Source of the DNA: Aureobasidium sp. EXF-3400
Taxonomy: Eukaryota; Ascomycota; Dothideomycetes; Dothideales; Saccotheciaceae
Direction: 5' to 3'
Length of the DNA stretch: 64,000 nucleotides
Assembly (NCBI GenBank): GCA_024195585.1
Contig: SWBL01000139.1
Coordinates: 54,027 to 118,026, forward strand
Every line of letters begins with the position of its first letter. Position 1 is the first letter of the stretch. The translations under genes were made by a program, and so were the position numbers. Below the pieces are notes generated by a model. It made no database searches. It saw only the letters and a program-made list of their open reading frames with translations, and was not told the origin of the DNA. This document shows positions 45,645 through 56,777 of the stretch, one piece after another.

Positions 45645-47121
45645 ATGGATGGGGATCCGGCTGTCGAGTCACAGCTAGATGGCTTCAGTCTGCTGCTTCC
45701 GCTGCCGTATCGTGTTGCTCTGATCATCGTTTTGGGTACGCCATGTTCCACGTAGCAGCAGGCCTCCTGTATAGTAGTTGACCAGATATACAGGCGTCTG
45801 GGCTTGGGGACTGAATCTACACTATCTGCACTTGATCAAGATTGTATGCAAATCGCTCCACCATCCTTGACATGCTGGAGACAGACCAATGGCTCATTGT
45901 ATCCCTGTAGGACGTGCCATCCCTTATTCGCTATCCTGCTCGTAACTCGCCCACCGAACCGCCACATCACCTCTCGACCTACCGTCTTGCGACCATCCTT
46001 ACCATTCCTCTCGCTTTCTCCTTGTTCCTCTTCTGGATCATTACACAAGGCAACCCTGCCTCGGTCGCAAGCTGGGAAATCCTACCCAATCTATATCTGC
46101 TCGTACTCGTACTTGCATTCGTCCTACCTATTCAGCGCGTCTCTCGCAGTGGCCGCTACCGAACTCTCGCTACCCTCAAGCGCATCAGTATAGGTGGCTT
46201 GGCTGAAGCTCATGATGGAAAATTCGGAGATGTTCTGATGGCCGATGTCTTGACAAGCTATGCAAAAGTTATGGGAGATTTGTTCATTGCGCTCTACATG
46301 TTCTTCTCGACCGGCAGGAGCTCAACAGAGAAGCCGGACCGTCAAGCCGGAGGTTCATACTTGGTACCCTTCATCATTGCTATTCCTAGCATGATTCGCT
46401 TAAGACAGTGCTTGATTGAGTACTTCAGAGTCCGCAAAGCCAATGCTAAGGCAGGAGGCATTGGTGCTCACGGATGGGGTGGTCAGCATCTGGCAAACGC
46501 GCTCAAATACTCTAGTGCTTTCCCTGTCATCATCTTGAGTGCATTGATGAGAGGATACGATCCAGCAAAGATTGGCATGTCTGAGGCTGGATTGTTCCGT
46601 CTATGGTAAGACAGCCGCAAGTCCCAAATGCTCCTGCTGGGAGAGCGCTTACACAACCTGCAGGCTATTTTTCGTTTTCGTCAATTCCTTCTATTCTTTT
46701 TACTGGGATGTCACAAAAGATTGGGATCTGTCCTTGTTCTCGACAGCCAGAGAGAGAAACGACCCGGAGCATCCATGGGCTCTTCGTCGCAATCGGTACT
46801 TCCATGCCAAGGAAATGTACTATGGTGCTATCTGCATAGATCTGATGCTCCGATGTACATGGAGCTTTAAGCTCTCTCCACACTTGGACCACTTCAATGA
46901 TTTGGAAGGTGGCATCTTCGTCATGGAACTGCTTGAGGTTCTTCGACGCTGGATCTGGATCTTTTTCCGTGTCGAGACTGAATGGGGTGAGTGCCTCTTT
47001 TCTTCGCCGCTCGATCGAGCTTCCGTAGCTGACTTTTATTTTAGTGCGCAACACTCGTGGTCCCGCACCAGACGAGATCCTCCTTGGTGACTTCCCCTCT
47101 AACAAGATTGACGAAGATTAA
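45645..47121 (+). CDS. ERD1: EXS-domain membrane protein, Erd1-like
   Basis: Exons 45645-45735, 45794-45843, 45911-46605, 46664-46986 and 47045-47121 give 411 residues. It starts MDGDPAVESQLDGFSLLLPL, continues through LPYRVALIIVLG and GVWAWGLNLHYLHLIKIDVP, and has several transmembrane segments and the EXS block: GDLFIALYMFF, YSSAFPVIILSALMRG, RLWLFFVFVNSFYSFYWDVT, KDWDLSLF, and a WIWIFFRVETEW segment. Yeast Erd1 acts in the Golgi, in retention of ER and Golgi proteins and phosphate recycling. The 50-nt second exon encodes a conserved stretch, so an annotation starting at MPSLIRY would be truncated. Convergent with ADE8. Confidence 0.9.
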
Positions 47122-47256
47122 TCGCGCCTTGCTTCTTTCGTTGCTGTCGTCTTAAAGCGTTGGAGCATATAGATATTAGTCCTAGGCTCAGGACCCAAAT
47201 GAACAATCATTTCTCATCCATCATCGCGTGCTCTTTCGATCGTGCCAAGCTTCGAC

Positions 47257-47922
47257 TCATGATGATTGCCTCGACTTCCAGAGCGTATCGATGGCCTTTT
47301 GTGTGCCTTGCACGATCAGCTGCCACTCATTCTCGTGGATTCTTTTCTCGAGGTCATCCTGTGATTCACCCTTGCGCATAGGGATCTCTCTTGTGACAAT
47401 TGGCTCTCCCATATCAACTTCCAAGATAACATAGTGAATCATGATGCCAGTATGATCGATCTTGCCCTCCTGGAAGGCGCGATATGCCTCGTCGATAGCG
47501 TGAGCGCCGTTGAACTGGCCAGGAAGTGCAGGATGGAGGTTGATGACAGGCACGGCAGCGTCCTTTAATGGTTCGAGGAAAGTGGGAGCAAGGATGTGCA
47601 TCCAGCCTGCGCAGACAACCAGATCGGGCTTGTCGGCGAGCACTAGAGTAGCCAAGTCACGGTCGTACTCGCTTCTAGCATGCTCGAACTTGTTGGATTC
47701 GCTCGCGTCCGGGAAGCGCTTCTTGTACTCGAGGAGGTTGTGGTAGGCGGTAGGGATGTGTGCCTTTTGAGCTCTTTCTAATCCATAGGCGGCTTTCTTG
47801 TTCGACACGACACGAATGATTTCGGCGTTGAGAGATCCGTTGGCGCAAGCATCTATCAGTGCTTGGAGGTTGCTTCCCGATCCGGAGATCAAGACAGTTA
47901 ACTTGGCCTTGGTTTCAGACAT
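47257..47922 (-). CDS. ADE8: Phosphoribosylglycinamide formyltransferase
   Basis: Intronless, 221 residues. It transfers the formyl group from 10-formyl-THF to GAR in purine synthesis. The phosphate loop ISGSGSNLQALI is at the N-terminus. The catalytic triad of the family is present: Asn128 and His130 in VINLHPALPG and Asp170 in EVDMGEPIV. As in yeast it is a stand-alone enzyme. The frame is open further upstream, but MSETKAKLTVLISG matches the family start. It is divergent from ECM29 with about 370 bp between starts. Confidence 0.96.
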   Translation of the reverse strand: MSETKAKLTVLISGSGSNLQALIDACANGSLNAEIIRVVSNKKAAYGLERAQKAHIPTAYHNLLEYKKRFPDASESNKFEHARSEYDRDLATLVLADKPDLVVCAGWMHILAPTFLEPLKDAAVPVINLHPALPGQFNGAHAIDEAYRAFQEGKIDHTGIMIHYVILEVDMGEPIVTREIPMRKGESQDDLEKRIHENEWQLIVQGTQKAIDTLWKSRQSS

Positions 47923-48294
47923 GATTGCTGTGCGATATATGAGTTGACAGAGAAAACGAGTGAAAGAGCTCGCGCAAGCTTCGTAGATGCGATGTCGGAG
48001 AAATAGCAATAATTATCTGCTTGACGTGCATGCGGAGGAGTCAGTCAGCGCCAGGGTCGCCGTTTCCCGCCAAGGCGCGCTTGCCTCTTTGGTTATCAAT
48101 TCATCAGCGAAGTCCGACCACATCCAGGCAGTCGCGGGAGTCGTACACTTGTGGCAACACATTTATAGATCGTTGTTTTATCTTGCTGCTGTGCTTCTGG
48201 ATGCTTCTTATCTGCTATGCTGACCAAGTGCGACTGAACTACTCCATCTCTCCTTCTTCCTCCTACACACTCTTTGAACCAAAGCGTTATCAAC
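47923..48294. promoter_or_regulatory. Divergent promoter region of ADE8 and ECM29
   Basis: About 370 bp between two start codons. I noted no TGACTC-type site that would tie ADE8 to general amino acid control; nothing specific is claimed. Confidence 0.35.
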
Positions 48295-51200
48295 ATGGCT
48301 ACTGAACAATCACCAGAGGCAAGGGAATTATCCCTTGTGGGCAAAGTAGAGATGCGTATAGCACTTGCAGATGGTGACCAGAAGTTGCAAGCCACTCTAA
48401 ATACCTACCTGGCACCTCTACTACTCAAACTCGCCTCTGAACACATGAGTGTCAGGAACAAGGTATGTATATGTACCATCATTCAAAACACCAGATCATA
48501 CAATTCTGGATCATTCTCTGATGCAAGTTTCCAGGTCATCAGTATCTGTCAGCACATAAATCTCAGGATAAAGCCAGAGTAAGTATTCGAAGACCAACTC
48601 GACGACTGTTCTGACAACATTCAGGTCTATCAAGCTACCTGTTGCCGCTCTTGTTGAACAGTTTAGATCAAATCCAAACACTCCACTGATCCGCCACTTT
48701 GATCTCTTGTACATACAGACTGGTGTTCGGCGCATGTCGTTCGTCGAGAGCACCGCTCTATTCCCTGTCGTACTCCAAAGTGTCGCTTCTGCAGGCAAAA
48801 CATCACCTACCCATGGCTCTCAAATGTTTAACCTGCTCCTCCAGCTATTGAAGTACTTCAAGCTTCCTCCGAGGGGTACCAAAGAAGATGAAGAGCTGCG
48901 TTCAACTCTTCAACTCAGTGCTGAAGATACTTCGTTCTTGGCCTTTTGGTTCGGACGATTGATTTTGTTCTCTGTGGTCAAGGGCAGCAGCAACACTACC
49001 TCAGTAACTTGCCCTGGTCTCAGACCAAGCGAGTACTCCTTCTTGACGTTGCAAAACAAAGATGATGTATGGAACCCCGCTTCTCCGATGGGTCTCAACC
49101 TGCTCGAAATCAAGTCAAGTGTTGCCAAAGTCCTTGCAAGCGGCATGTTCACAGACAAGGAGCGTGTTCTTCCTGCTTTGTTTGCCTCTAATGAATCGAC
49201 TTCTGAAATTGGAGAGGATATGCTGAAGAGGACTCTTCCTAACATCTCCCTCGAAGACCCAGATTTTATTCAGTCTCTGTACACTTTATACTTCGGAGAT
49301 GAGGGTGTCAACTCGCAAAAGAGAGTTCGAGTGCCGCTGCAGTTAAAGATTCTTGGACTGTTTGCTAAGTCGACGATAAGCACCACGTTTACGGAAGAGA
49401 TAGTCAGACTCGTCAACGACGGCATCGCGGGCTCGAGCAACGACAACCCATCTTCACTCGGAAGAGAGGCGACAAAACTTCGTGCGGCCATCTTTGTCTA
49501 CATGAATTTCGTGTCTCGCTACGGTAGTGAGAAGAGTCTCTACGCTATTGCCCCCAGGGTCTTGGGAAGATTACGAGAATATATCGAGGGCCAAAGCTGG
49601 CCGAAACCCAGTTCAAACGAAGACCTTGTCTCCCGCGGCTATGCTTATGAGGTGATCAGTCTTTTGGCTAAAGCTGGTCCCAAGGATCTGGTGGTCGAAC
49701 CGAACCTGGACATCTTGCGCTGGCTTCTCGAATCCTTAGCTTTGGACACAGCTTCAAGCTCAGTGACTGTCAGCATCGAAGAGTCGCTTTCAAGTATGCT
49801 GGGAGCATTCGTGAAACACGAAGATGCAGAGACTACAATCAGTCTTGAAAATCTTCTGATCGACCAGGTGTACAAATCTGGGACACCCGAACGCCGCAGT
49901 ACTCGGTATGTTGCCGTTCGATACGCCAATCGTTGCCTTCCTTATGCATCTGTAAAGGCTCGCTGGGTCGACTTGCTTGCCATCGCTGCCGAGGCCACTG
50001 ATAGACAAGAAGTTGTCGAGGAAGGAAGACGCGGACTAAGTCCATACTGGTACCGTATGCTCAACGGTTCGATTGGCACTTCTCAAACGGATGAGAGTGT
50101 GAAGTTTCCTCCTTTCCAGGACTTAATGGATTATGTCTTCTATCAAGTACACACTGATGTTTCTGGTCTTGATGGGCCTCGCAACCCCACGAAGGCAGTT
50201 GAACAACTTCTTCAGCGACACCCGAGCGCCTTCATGGACACTATCAAGTATTGCCGACGCGTGTTTATGCATGAAGCTATGTCCAAGAGCTCGACCCAGG
50301 TCAAGCTAGATGCCGATTGGGAATACAAGTTCGATACTGCTGTTGAGAATGACGAGCAAATTCGACAAGTTGTCAAAGAGTGCATCGCCCGGCTTGGTAT
50401 TGAAGGACAAAGTTCTGCCACGAACCTGCAGCTTCTGTTAAGGGCATTCTCTGTGAGCGTGTTGATTCCTGAAGGCAGTAAGGTCAAGGTCGAAGACACA
50501 GACAAGCTGTTCTTGGATCTATGTGCTCTCAGTCCTGATTCGCTTGTCGAAACAGTGGCTCCCCAATTTGCTGGTCTGATTCCATCAATCTTCTCAAACA
50601 AGCTCTCTACAAGACAGTCTGCGGCTCATGCCTTTGGTCTGCTTGCATCCCATCCTAGGAACCAGATCGACCGTCCAGCAGAAGTGCTGCAGGCTATACA
50701 ACAGCTTTTGAGTAGAATCTTAGCCTGGCGCGATGCTGTGGGCGCAGGAGCAAACCAAGTCCATGGTGCAGTGTCTGCACTGGGCTTCTTCTACAGCAGA
50801 TATGCTCTAAGAGGGGGACAAGACTTTGAGTCCTCGGCACCATTCTCAGAGTATATCTCCAAGGCTGTGGAGATTCTCCTTGAATCTACCGATAAAGTAC
50901 TACAGGAGGCGAGCTATAGCGCGATCGGTGATTTGTGTCTCTTCCAGGCAGTCAAGCCAGCTATTTTCGAGAAGCTAGGTGGCTTCAAAGCCATCATCGA
51001 CAAGACGGCCGATATTGCCAAAGGAGGTAGCGAGAGCGCAGCCCTGGCTGTTGGACAGATGGCTACAGTACTTGAAGAGTCACCACTCGACGCGAACAGC
51101 GAAGAAAAGTCGCTCCTTGAGCATACCTCAGAGCGCCTGCACCAGTTACACGACATTCGACAAGCCGAGACACACTTTTCGGTGGGTGAAGCTTTGAGCT

Positions 51201-54025
51201 ACACAGCAGTTGGCTGGAAGTCAAAGGCTCTTGTCCATCGCATTGATGTAGAATCTCTAGTGCCCGCCGAACCTCAACGAACTGACACGCTGCGCAAGCT
51301 ACTTGATCGAACACTTCAGGATTGCAAACAAACCAAGCCTTCCCTCAAGAAAGCATCAGTCATCTGGTTATTGTGTCTCGTGCAATTTTGTGGTCATCTA
51401 GAAGAAGTGCAGAGTCAGTTGGCTGCTTGCCAGGTTGCCTTCAAGAAGTGTCTTTCTGACCGTGATGAACTGGTTCAGGAAACAGCTTCCAGAGGTCTTG
51501 GTCTTGTCTACGAGAAGGGAGACAGGAGTTTGAAGGATGATCTGGTCAGAGATTTGATCGGATCGTTCTCTTCTGACAACAAGGCACAACTCGCTGGAAG
51601 TGTCACTGCCGACACGCAACTCTTCGAGCCTGGAGCGCTTCCAACTGGTGATGGATCCGTGACCACGTACAAAGATATCATGAGTCTTGCCGCGGAGGTC
51701 GGTGACTCCAGTTTAGTATACCGCTTTATGTCTCTGGCGTCAAGCAATGCTATCTGGTCCAGTAGAGCCGCATTCGGCAGGTTCGGACTAAGCAACGTCT
51801 TGTCAGATTCAAGTGTCGATGGATACCTCGCCAGCAACCCAAAGCTGTACCCCAAGCTCTACAGATACCGATTCGACCCCAATCCTAATGTTCAGAGGTC
51901 CATGACTGATATCTGGAATGCACTAGTCAAAGATTCTACAGCAACCATCGAGTCGCATTTCGATGCCATCATGGATGATCTGCTACTGAATATCCTTGGC
52001 AAAGAATGGCGAGTCCGTCAAGCTTCGTGTGCAGCCATTGGCGATCTGGTGCAGGGTCGACCTCTGGAAAAGTACGAAAAATACCTCGAGAATATTTGGG
52101 GTATGTGCTTCAAAGTACTTGATGATATCAAAGAATCTGTCAGAGCCGCCGCAGCTGCACTGGCTCGCGTACTGACAGGCATCCTAACGAGATCTCTCGA
52201 GGCGGATTCTATGGCATCCAAGAATGCCGCGGTGTTGCTCAAGAACGTCCTTCCTTTCCTTCTTTCTACATCCGGCATTGAGTCGAGCGCGGAAGAGGTC
52301 CAGGGATTTTCTTTGCACACCTTGTTGGAGATTATCAAGAAGGCCAGCGGCAAGATCTTGCGACCATTCATTCCCGAATTGGTCGAACGTCTCGTGGGAC
52401 TCTTGAGCATACTTGAAAATCAAGCCGTCAATTACTTGCATCTCAATGCCAGCAAATATAACCTTACTGAGCAGAAAATCGACGATATCCGTCTCTCGAG
52501 CATTCGGAGCAGTCCTCTGATGGAAGCTATTGAACGATGCCTGGATCTCCTTGATGAGCCCTCAATGGAACAACTTGTACCCCGTCTCGAAGCTGCTATG
52601 AAGGGCGCAGTGGGCTTGCCTTCGAAGGTTGGCTGCAGTCGTGTTCTGGTTTCCCTCAGTACACGACACAATGTGCTCTTTAAGCCGTACGCAGACCAAT
52701 TTTTGAAGCTGATCGAGAGACAAGTGATCGATCGCAATGAAACAGTATCCAGTTCGTACGCTGCTTCATCAGGCTATGTAGCCCGTGGCGCGTCAGACAA
52801 ACAAATACTTCGTCTGGCCAGCTTTGCTAAGAAGCTCTATTTCGAAAGTGAAGGCGACCGCGAGCAAGCAGTCCCACGCCAGAGTATTGCGGCTGCCGAA
52901 ATCATGCAAGCAATATCGAAGCACGCAAACGATCGTTTCAACTCTCTTGCATCGGATCTCTTACCTTTCGTTTTCTTCGGCAAACACGATTCTCATGATC
53001 AGGTCAAGGAAATCTTCCGGAACACATGGGAAGACAATGTCGGTGGCAGCCGCGCCATCTCTCTTTACTTGAAAGAGATTCTCTCGATGGCTCAGGAGTA
53101 TATGGATTCACCGCAATGGGTGATCAAGCATACAGCAGCTCGTTCCGTTGCCGATGCCACAACGGCTCTTGCATCAATGAGTAGTGGGTTCGATACTACG
53201 ACCAGCCACTTGGTTTGGCCCGTCCTTGAGAAAGCACTTGGCGGGAAGACATGGGATGGTAAGGAGGCGGTACTTTACGCCTTTGCCAAGTTCGTGGAAG
53301 GCACCAAGGACATCTATCCGGCTGGAGATGCTGTCGCAAAAACATTCGTCAAGGTTAGTGACGTATCCTGCCATACCAAGCGTACCAGCGGCAAGCCGCA
53401 TGTCCTTTCGCAACATATCGATCGTCGGATGAATGCGAGATTGCCTATTAGGTTTGCTGACTCGATTGACGACAGATTATTTTGAGAGAAGCTAAACGAC
53501 AGAACGTGACGTACAGACCTCACGCCATCAAGGGTCTAGGCCTCGTGGCCGCGAGCCGAGAAGACCTTGATCTCTTTGACGCAATGTGCGATGTGATCAA
53601 ACCTGTGTTTGCCGACGCAGTGGATACCGAGAACGAAGACAACATGGATGTAGACAATGGTGTTGGAGCGGGCGACAAGGATTCGTAAGTGACGTTCGAC
53701 AAACGGCTTTTTTCTTACCGAAGCTAAAGAATAATTTAGGCGAGAAAGCACTATTGTCAACGGTGTCGAAGCGCTGTACAGACCCTTTGACCATCCGAAT
53801 GCGGATTGGATGACAGACCAGAGACTCGTGGAGAGAAGATTGGAACGAGTCGTGGAAACCCTGCAGATATTGCAGCCGATGCGCACCGAAGGGCACGTGA
53901 GTCTCCGAAGGATGATGGAGAAAGCCAAGACGAGTCTGTTGGCTTGTCTTCAAGAAAAGTTCGGAGAAAGCGATTCTGGCCGCGAATGGCGCCGTCGTGT
54001 TGAGGCGCTGCAGGCGACGACGTAG
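48295..54025 (+). CDS. ECM29: Proteasome adaptor/scaffold ECM29 (HEAT-repeat protein)
   Basis: Exons 48295-48462, 48535-48578, 48625-53353, 53476-53684 and 53740-54025 give 1811 residues, near the yeast size of 1868. The protein tethers the 19S and 20S particles of the 26S proteasome and senses faulty ones. The N-terminal LVGKVEMRIALADGDQKLQA and MSVRNKVISICQHINLRIK match the family start, and helical HEAT-like repeats run throughout (for example EWRVRQASCAAIGDLVQGRP and DDIKESVRAAAAALARVLTG). An acidic patch NEDNMDVDN sits near the end in exon 4. The fourth exon begins IILREAKRQNVTYRPHAIKG; missing the intron at 53354-53475 would cut off the last 165 residues. Confidence 0.95.
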
Positions 54026-56777
54026 TTAGTGACATGACTTCCACATGTGTACTCCGTACTGGCAAGTAGCCGAACGCCACAAGACTCTTTCCGAAATACG
54101 AAATAGGTCAATACAGCTGCTTTTCTGCACAAAGTACAACAAGGTTTGTGCTACAGTACAATGTGGTATGAAAAGGGAAGGAGGATCACAAATAACCTGC
54201 ATATGCAAGCCATTCAAGCCATGAAAATCAGCACCTCCGAGGGCTTCGCAACGTGGAACTACCGTGGTCGCAGTTGGCAGGGATGCAGAACGACGTTGCG
54301 CCTCGCAAAAAGGGGAGAGAGAGAGAGGGAAAGGGTCGCCGGCTCTACCCGCTGAGGTGTCAAACGCTGGTTCGTGAAGTCTTCCTTTTTGAATCTCCGC
54401 TCCTGGCATCCTTCTTCGCTCACGTGGCTTTGTCATGGACCCCAACCATGCCAAGTTCCGCCGACATCCACCCATCCACCGGCTCCGTCGAAACCTTCCT
54501 CCCATCAGCAACTGAAGCTTGAGCGGTGCCTGGTTGTCTTTGATGATGTGTTTGGCCAAGTCTATAGCGTCACGGCAGTTGCAAACTGAACGACATCATA
54601 TCTTAAAAACTGGAATCCATATCCGGTGGGGTGTAGCGACGGGGCTGGGGGCTTGACGACGGGGCAGATGGAGGTGTGGTTTAACACGGCGATCCACAAA
54701 GCAAGAAATCCACGCGCCTCCGATGAATTCAAATGGACGGACCCCTATCAAAGCGCGGAGTGCAGTTTTCTGATTTCGTCATTCTTCAAATAGCATGCCC
54801 AATGGTGGTCGCAGCTCAATACACTTTGGCATTCATTTAGGGCTTTTTCGCACACTTCAACGAACGTGTATCTCGGACAAGCCAACCTCTACGTTAGGTT
54901 GTTGTGGTCTGCTCCTTTTGCAACGTAATCATTCGGACTCGGAAGCGCGTATCTACATTCGTGGCTCCATTGCGTCAACCCATGCTGCAGGCGGTTGTAC
55001 ATACCGTTGGTACAGTATACACGTGTGGCTGCATTGACAGACCCATGAGAATTCTTTAGCAAAGCGCAATAGGCATGTCGCTTGTCCAGAGCTTACTCAC
55101 CGCAAGGTAATTTCCGAACACTACCACCAACTCATGTTGTAACCCTATGTTTACCGGCAGATAGCGATTCTATACGGTGGTCGAGTATGACGAGATGACA
55201 TCTGGGTCCTGCCGCTCGCGGCCGTTACCACTGCGTGCATCCGGGGTCGTGGTTCAATGACTCCGGGCCGCAGAAGCCGTCTGTGATGTTGTTCACGGTA
55301 TTTTTCAGTGCCTGTGCCTCTCTTTGTGGATTGATTCCCAAATTCCACTGTTCGGGAACGAGTAGGATGCCGCAAGAGACGTTCTAGCCCCTTGAGCATG
55401 GACTGTCAGGCATCTAGCTTTGCTCGGGCAGACAATTTTGCAATCTCCATGTTGTCACTCTTGACCGCCGTGGCGTTCTAAGTTAGTCCAACTTCTTTCC
55501 AACGTGGACGACGTGGTGTGTGTTTCTTGCTAGTGTCAACCGTTATTGCTTCCTCGGTATGTACACGCGCGCTCCGGAAGTATCCGTTATCCATCCGCCT
55601 ATTTGCTCCTTCACGGGAAGCACAGCTTCCGTATCTAGCAGCAGAGGACCCAACGGCGCTCTTGTTTCTGGAACGGAGTCCTGGAACTACGCTACCAGAC
55701 AAGAAGATGATCCTACGAGTTAAGTCCTGTTCTCTGGGATGTCGTGTCAACGCAGATGTGTCAGCGCAGAAGTGGATGAAGAATACCAGATCATGCGCGA
55801 GGACATACCTGTTGTTCTAGCAAACGACCCGATCTTATACAGGTATCCATATGCCTAGCTCGTGACTTGCTGATGAACAGTAAAAGGCAATGTTGATCAA
55901 ACATTGACCGCCTGCATGTAGAAAGGATTATCCGCAAAGGGATGGTCAAGCGAAAATCAACTCAACCCTGAATATTAGCTATTCGCAACTGCCAAGGGCT
56001 TGTCTTGAAGAAAGTACATCTCAACTCGTTGAGTACTTCAAGTCGTTGTGGCTGCCACGTTTCCGAGCTAGAAGTACGCTAGAAGCGAAGACATGTCGGC
56101 GGTGCTGAGCCTGAGGGAATTGCCTTTCATTTCTCATGGAACGCTTAGACTCGACAGCAGCGCTAGCACCAACTTCTTCTTCTGTGCAGTGCGCAATGGG
56201 AGATGCAGCTCCTCCCGGCATGACATACTCCCCAGTGCTGATTACTCTTCGACCGTTGATGGCTTGTCCCCCGTTCATGCCTCACCACTCGCGATTGCCT
56301 CTATCTAGTGTCTGCTCCACAAAAGCCATGTTCGCCTTGATGCCAGATAGAGTCCAAAACTCTTTAAAGCTAAACTAGCAGGTAGCCAAAGCGGGAATAT
56401 GCGAAATCCAGCACCCAGCACCGTGTGCGTGCCTCTTGTCTTTTACTTTTGCCCTTATATCATTCGGTCTGCCGACCTTGCGGCGCTCGCCCTCCGTTTG
56501 GCTTGGTCCCTTCACAGGCTTTCTGATTTCACCTTCTCGCCAGTCTGAATGTCTCTTGAAACTGCATGGTCACTGCTTCGAGTTTGCTCCATATCGCCAT
56601 TTCTTATTGGCTTGCTGGGTCGGCACGACGCTCCTATACTGGGATTTTCCCAACTTGCCCCGCTAAAAGCTGCTGCCCTTCCTGCTAATACTACTCTTTG
56701 CTGTTGCCGTTCCCCTTGACTAAGAAGGTCTCTGATTTTGCGTACCGATACCCGCATATCAATGTCTTGTTGCCTCG
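54026..56777. other. Gene-poor stretch of about 2.75 kb
   Basis: No supported gene. Frames of 60-180 codons occur on both strands (for example 54026-54559 minus and 55518-55820 plus) but lack introns in phase, start context or domains. The last 300 bp probably contain the promoter of the second Zn2Cys6 gene. No inverted-repeat element like that at 5.4 kb was found here. Confidence 0.45.

Noticed and set aside
54021..54036. 16-bp match CGTAGTTAGTGACATG with 60562-60577
   Set aside because: Similarity stops at the edges of the match; likely chance.
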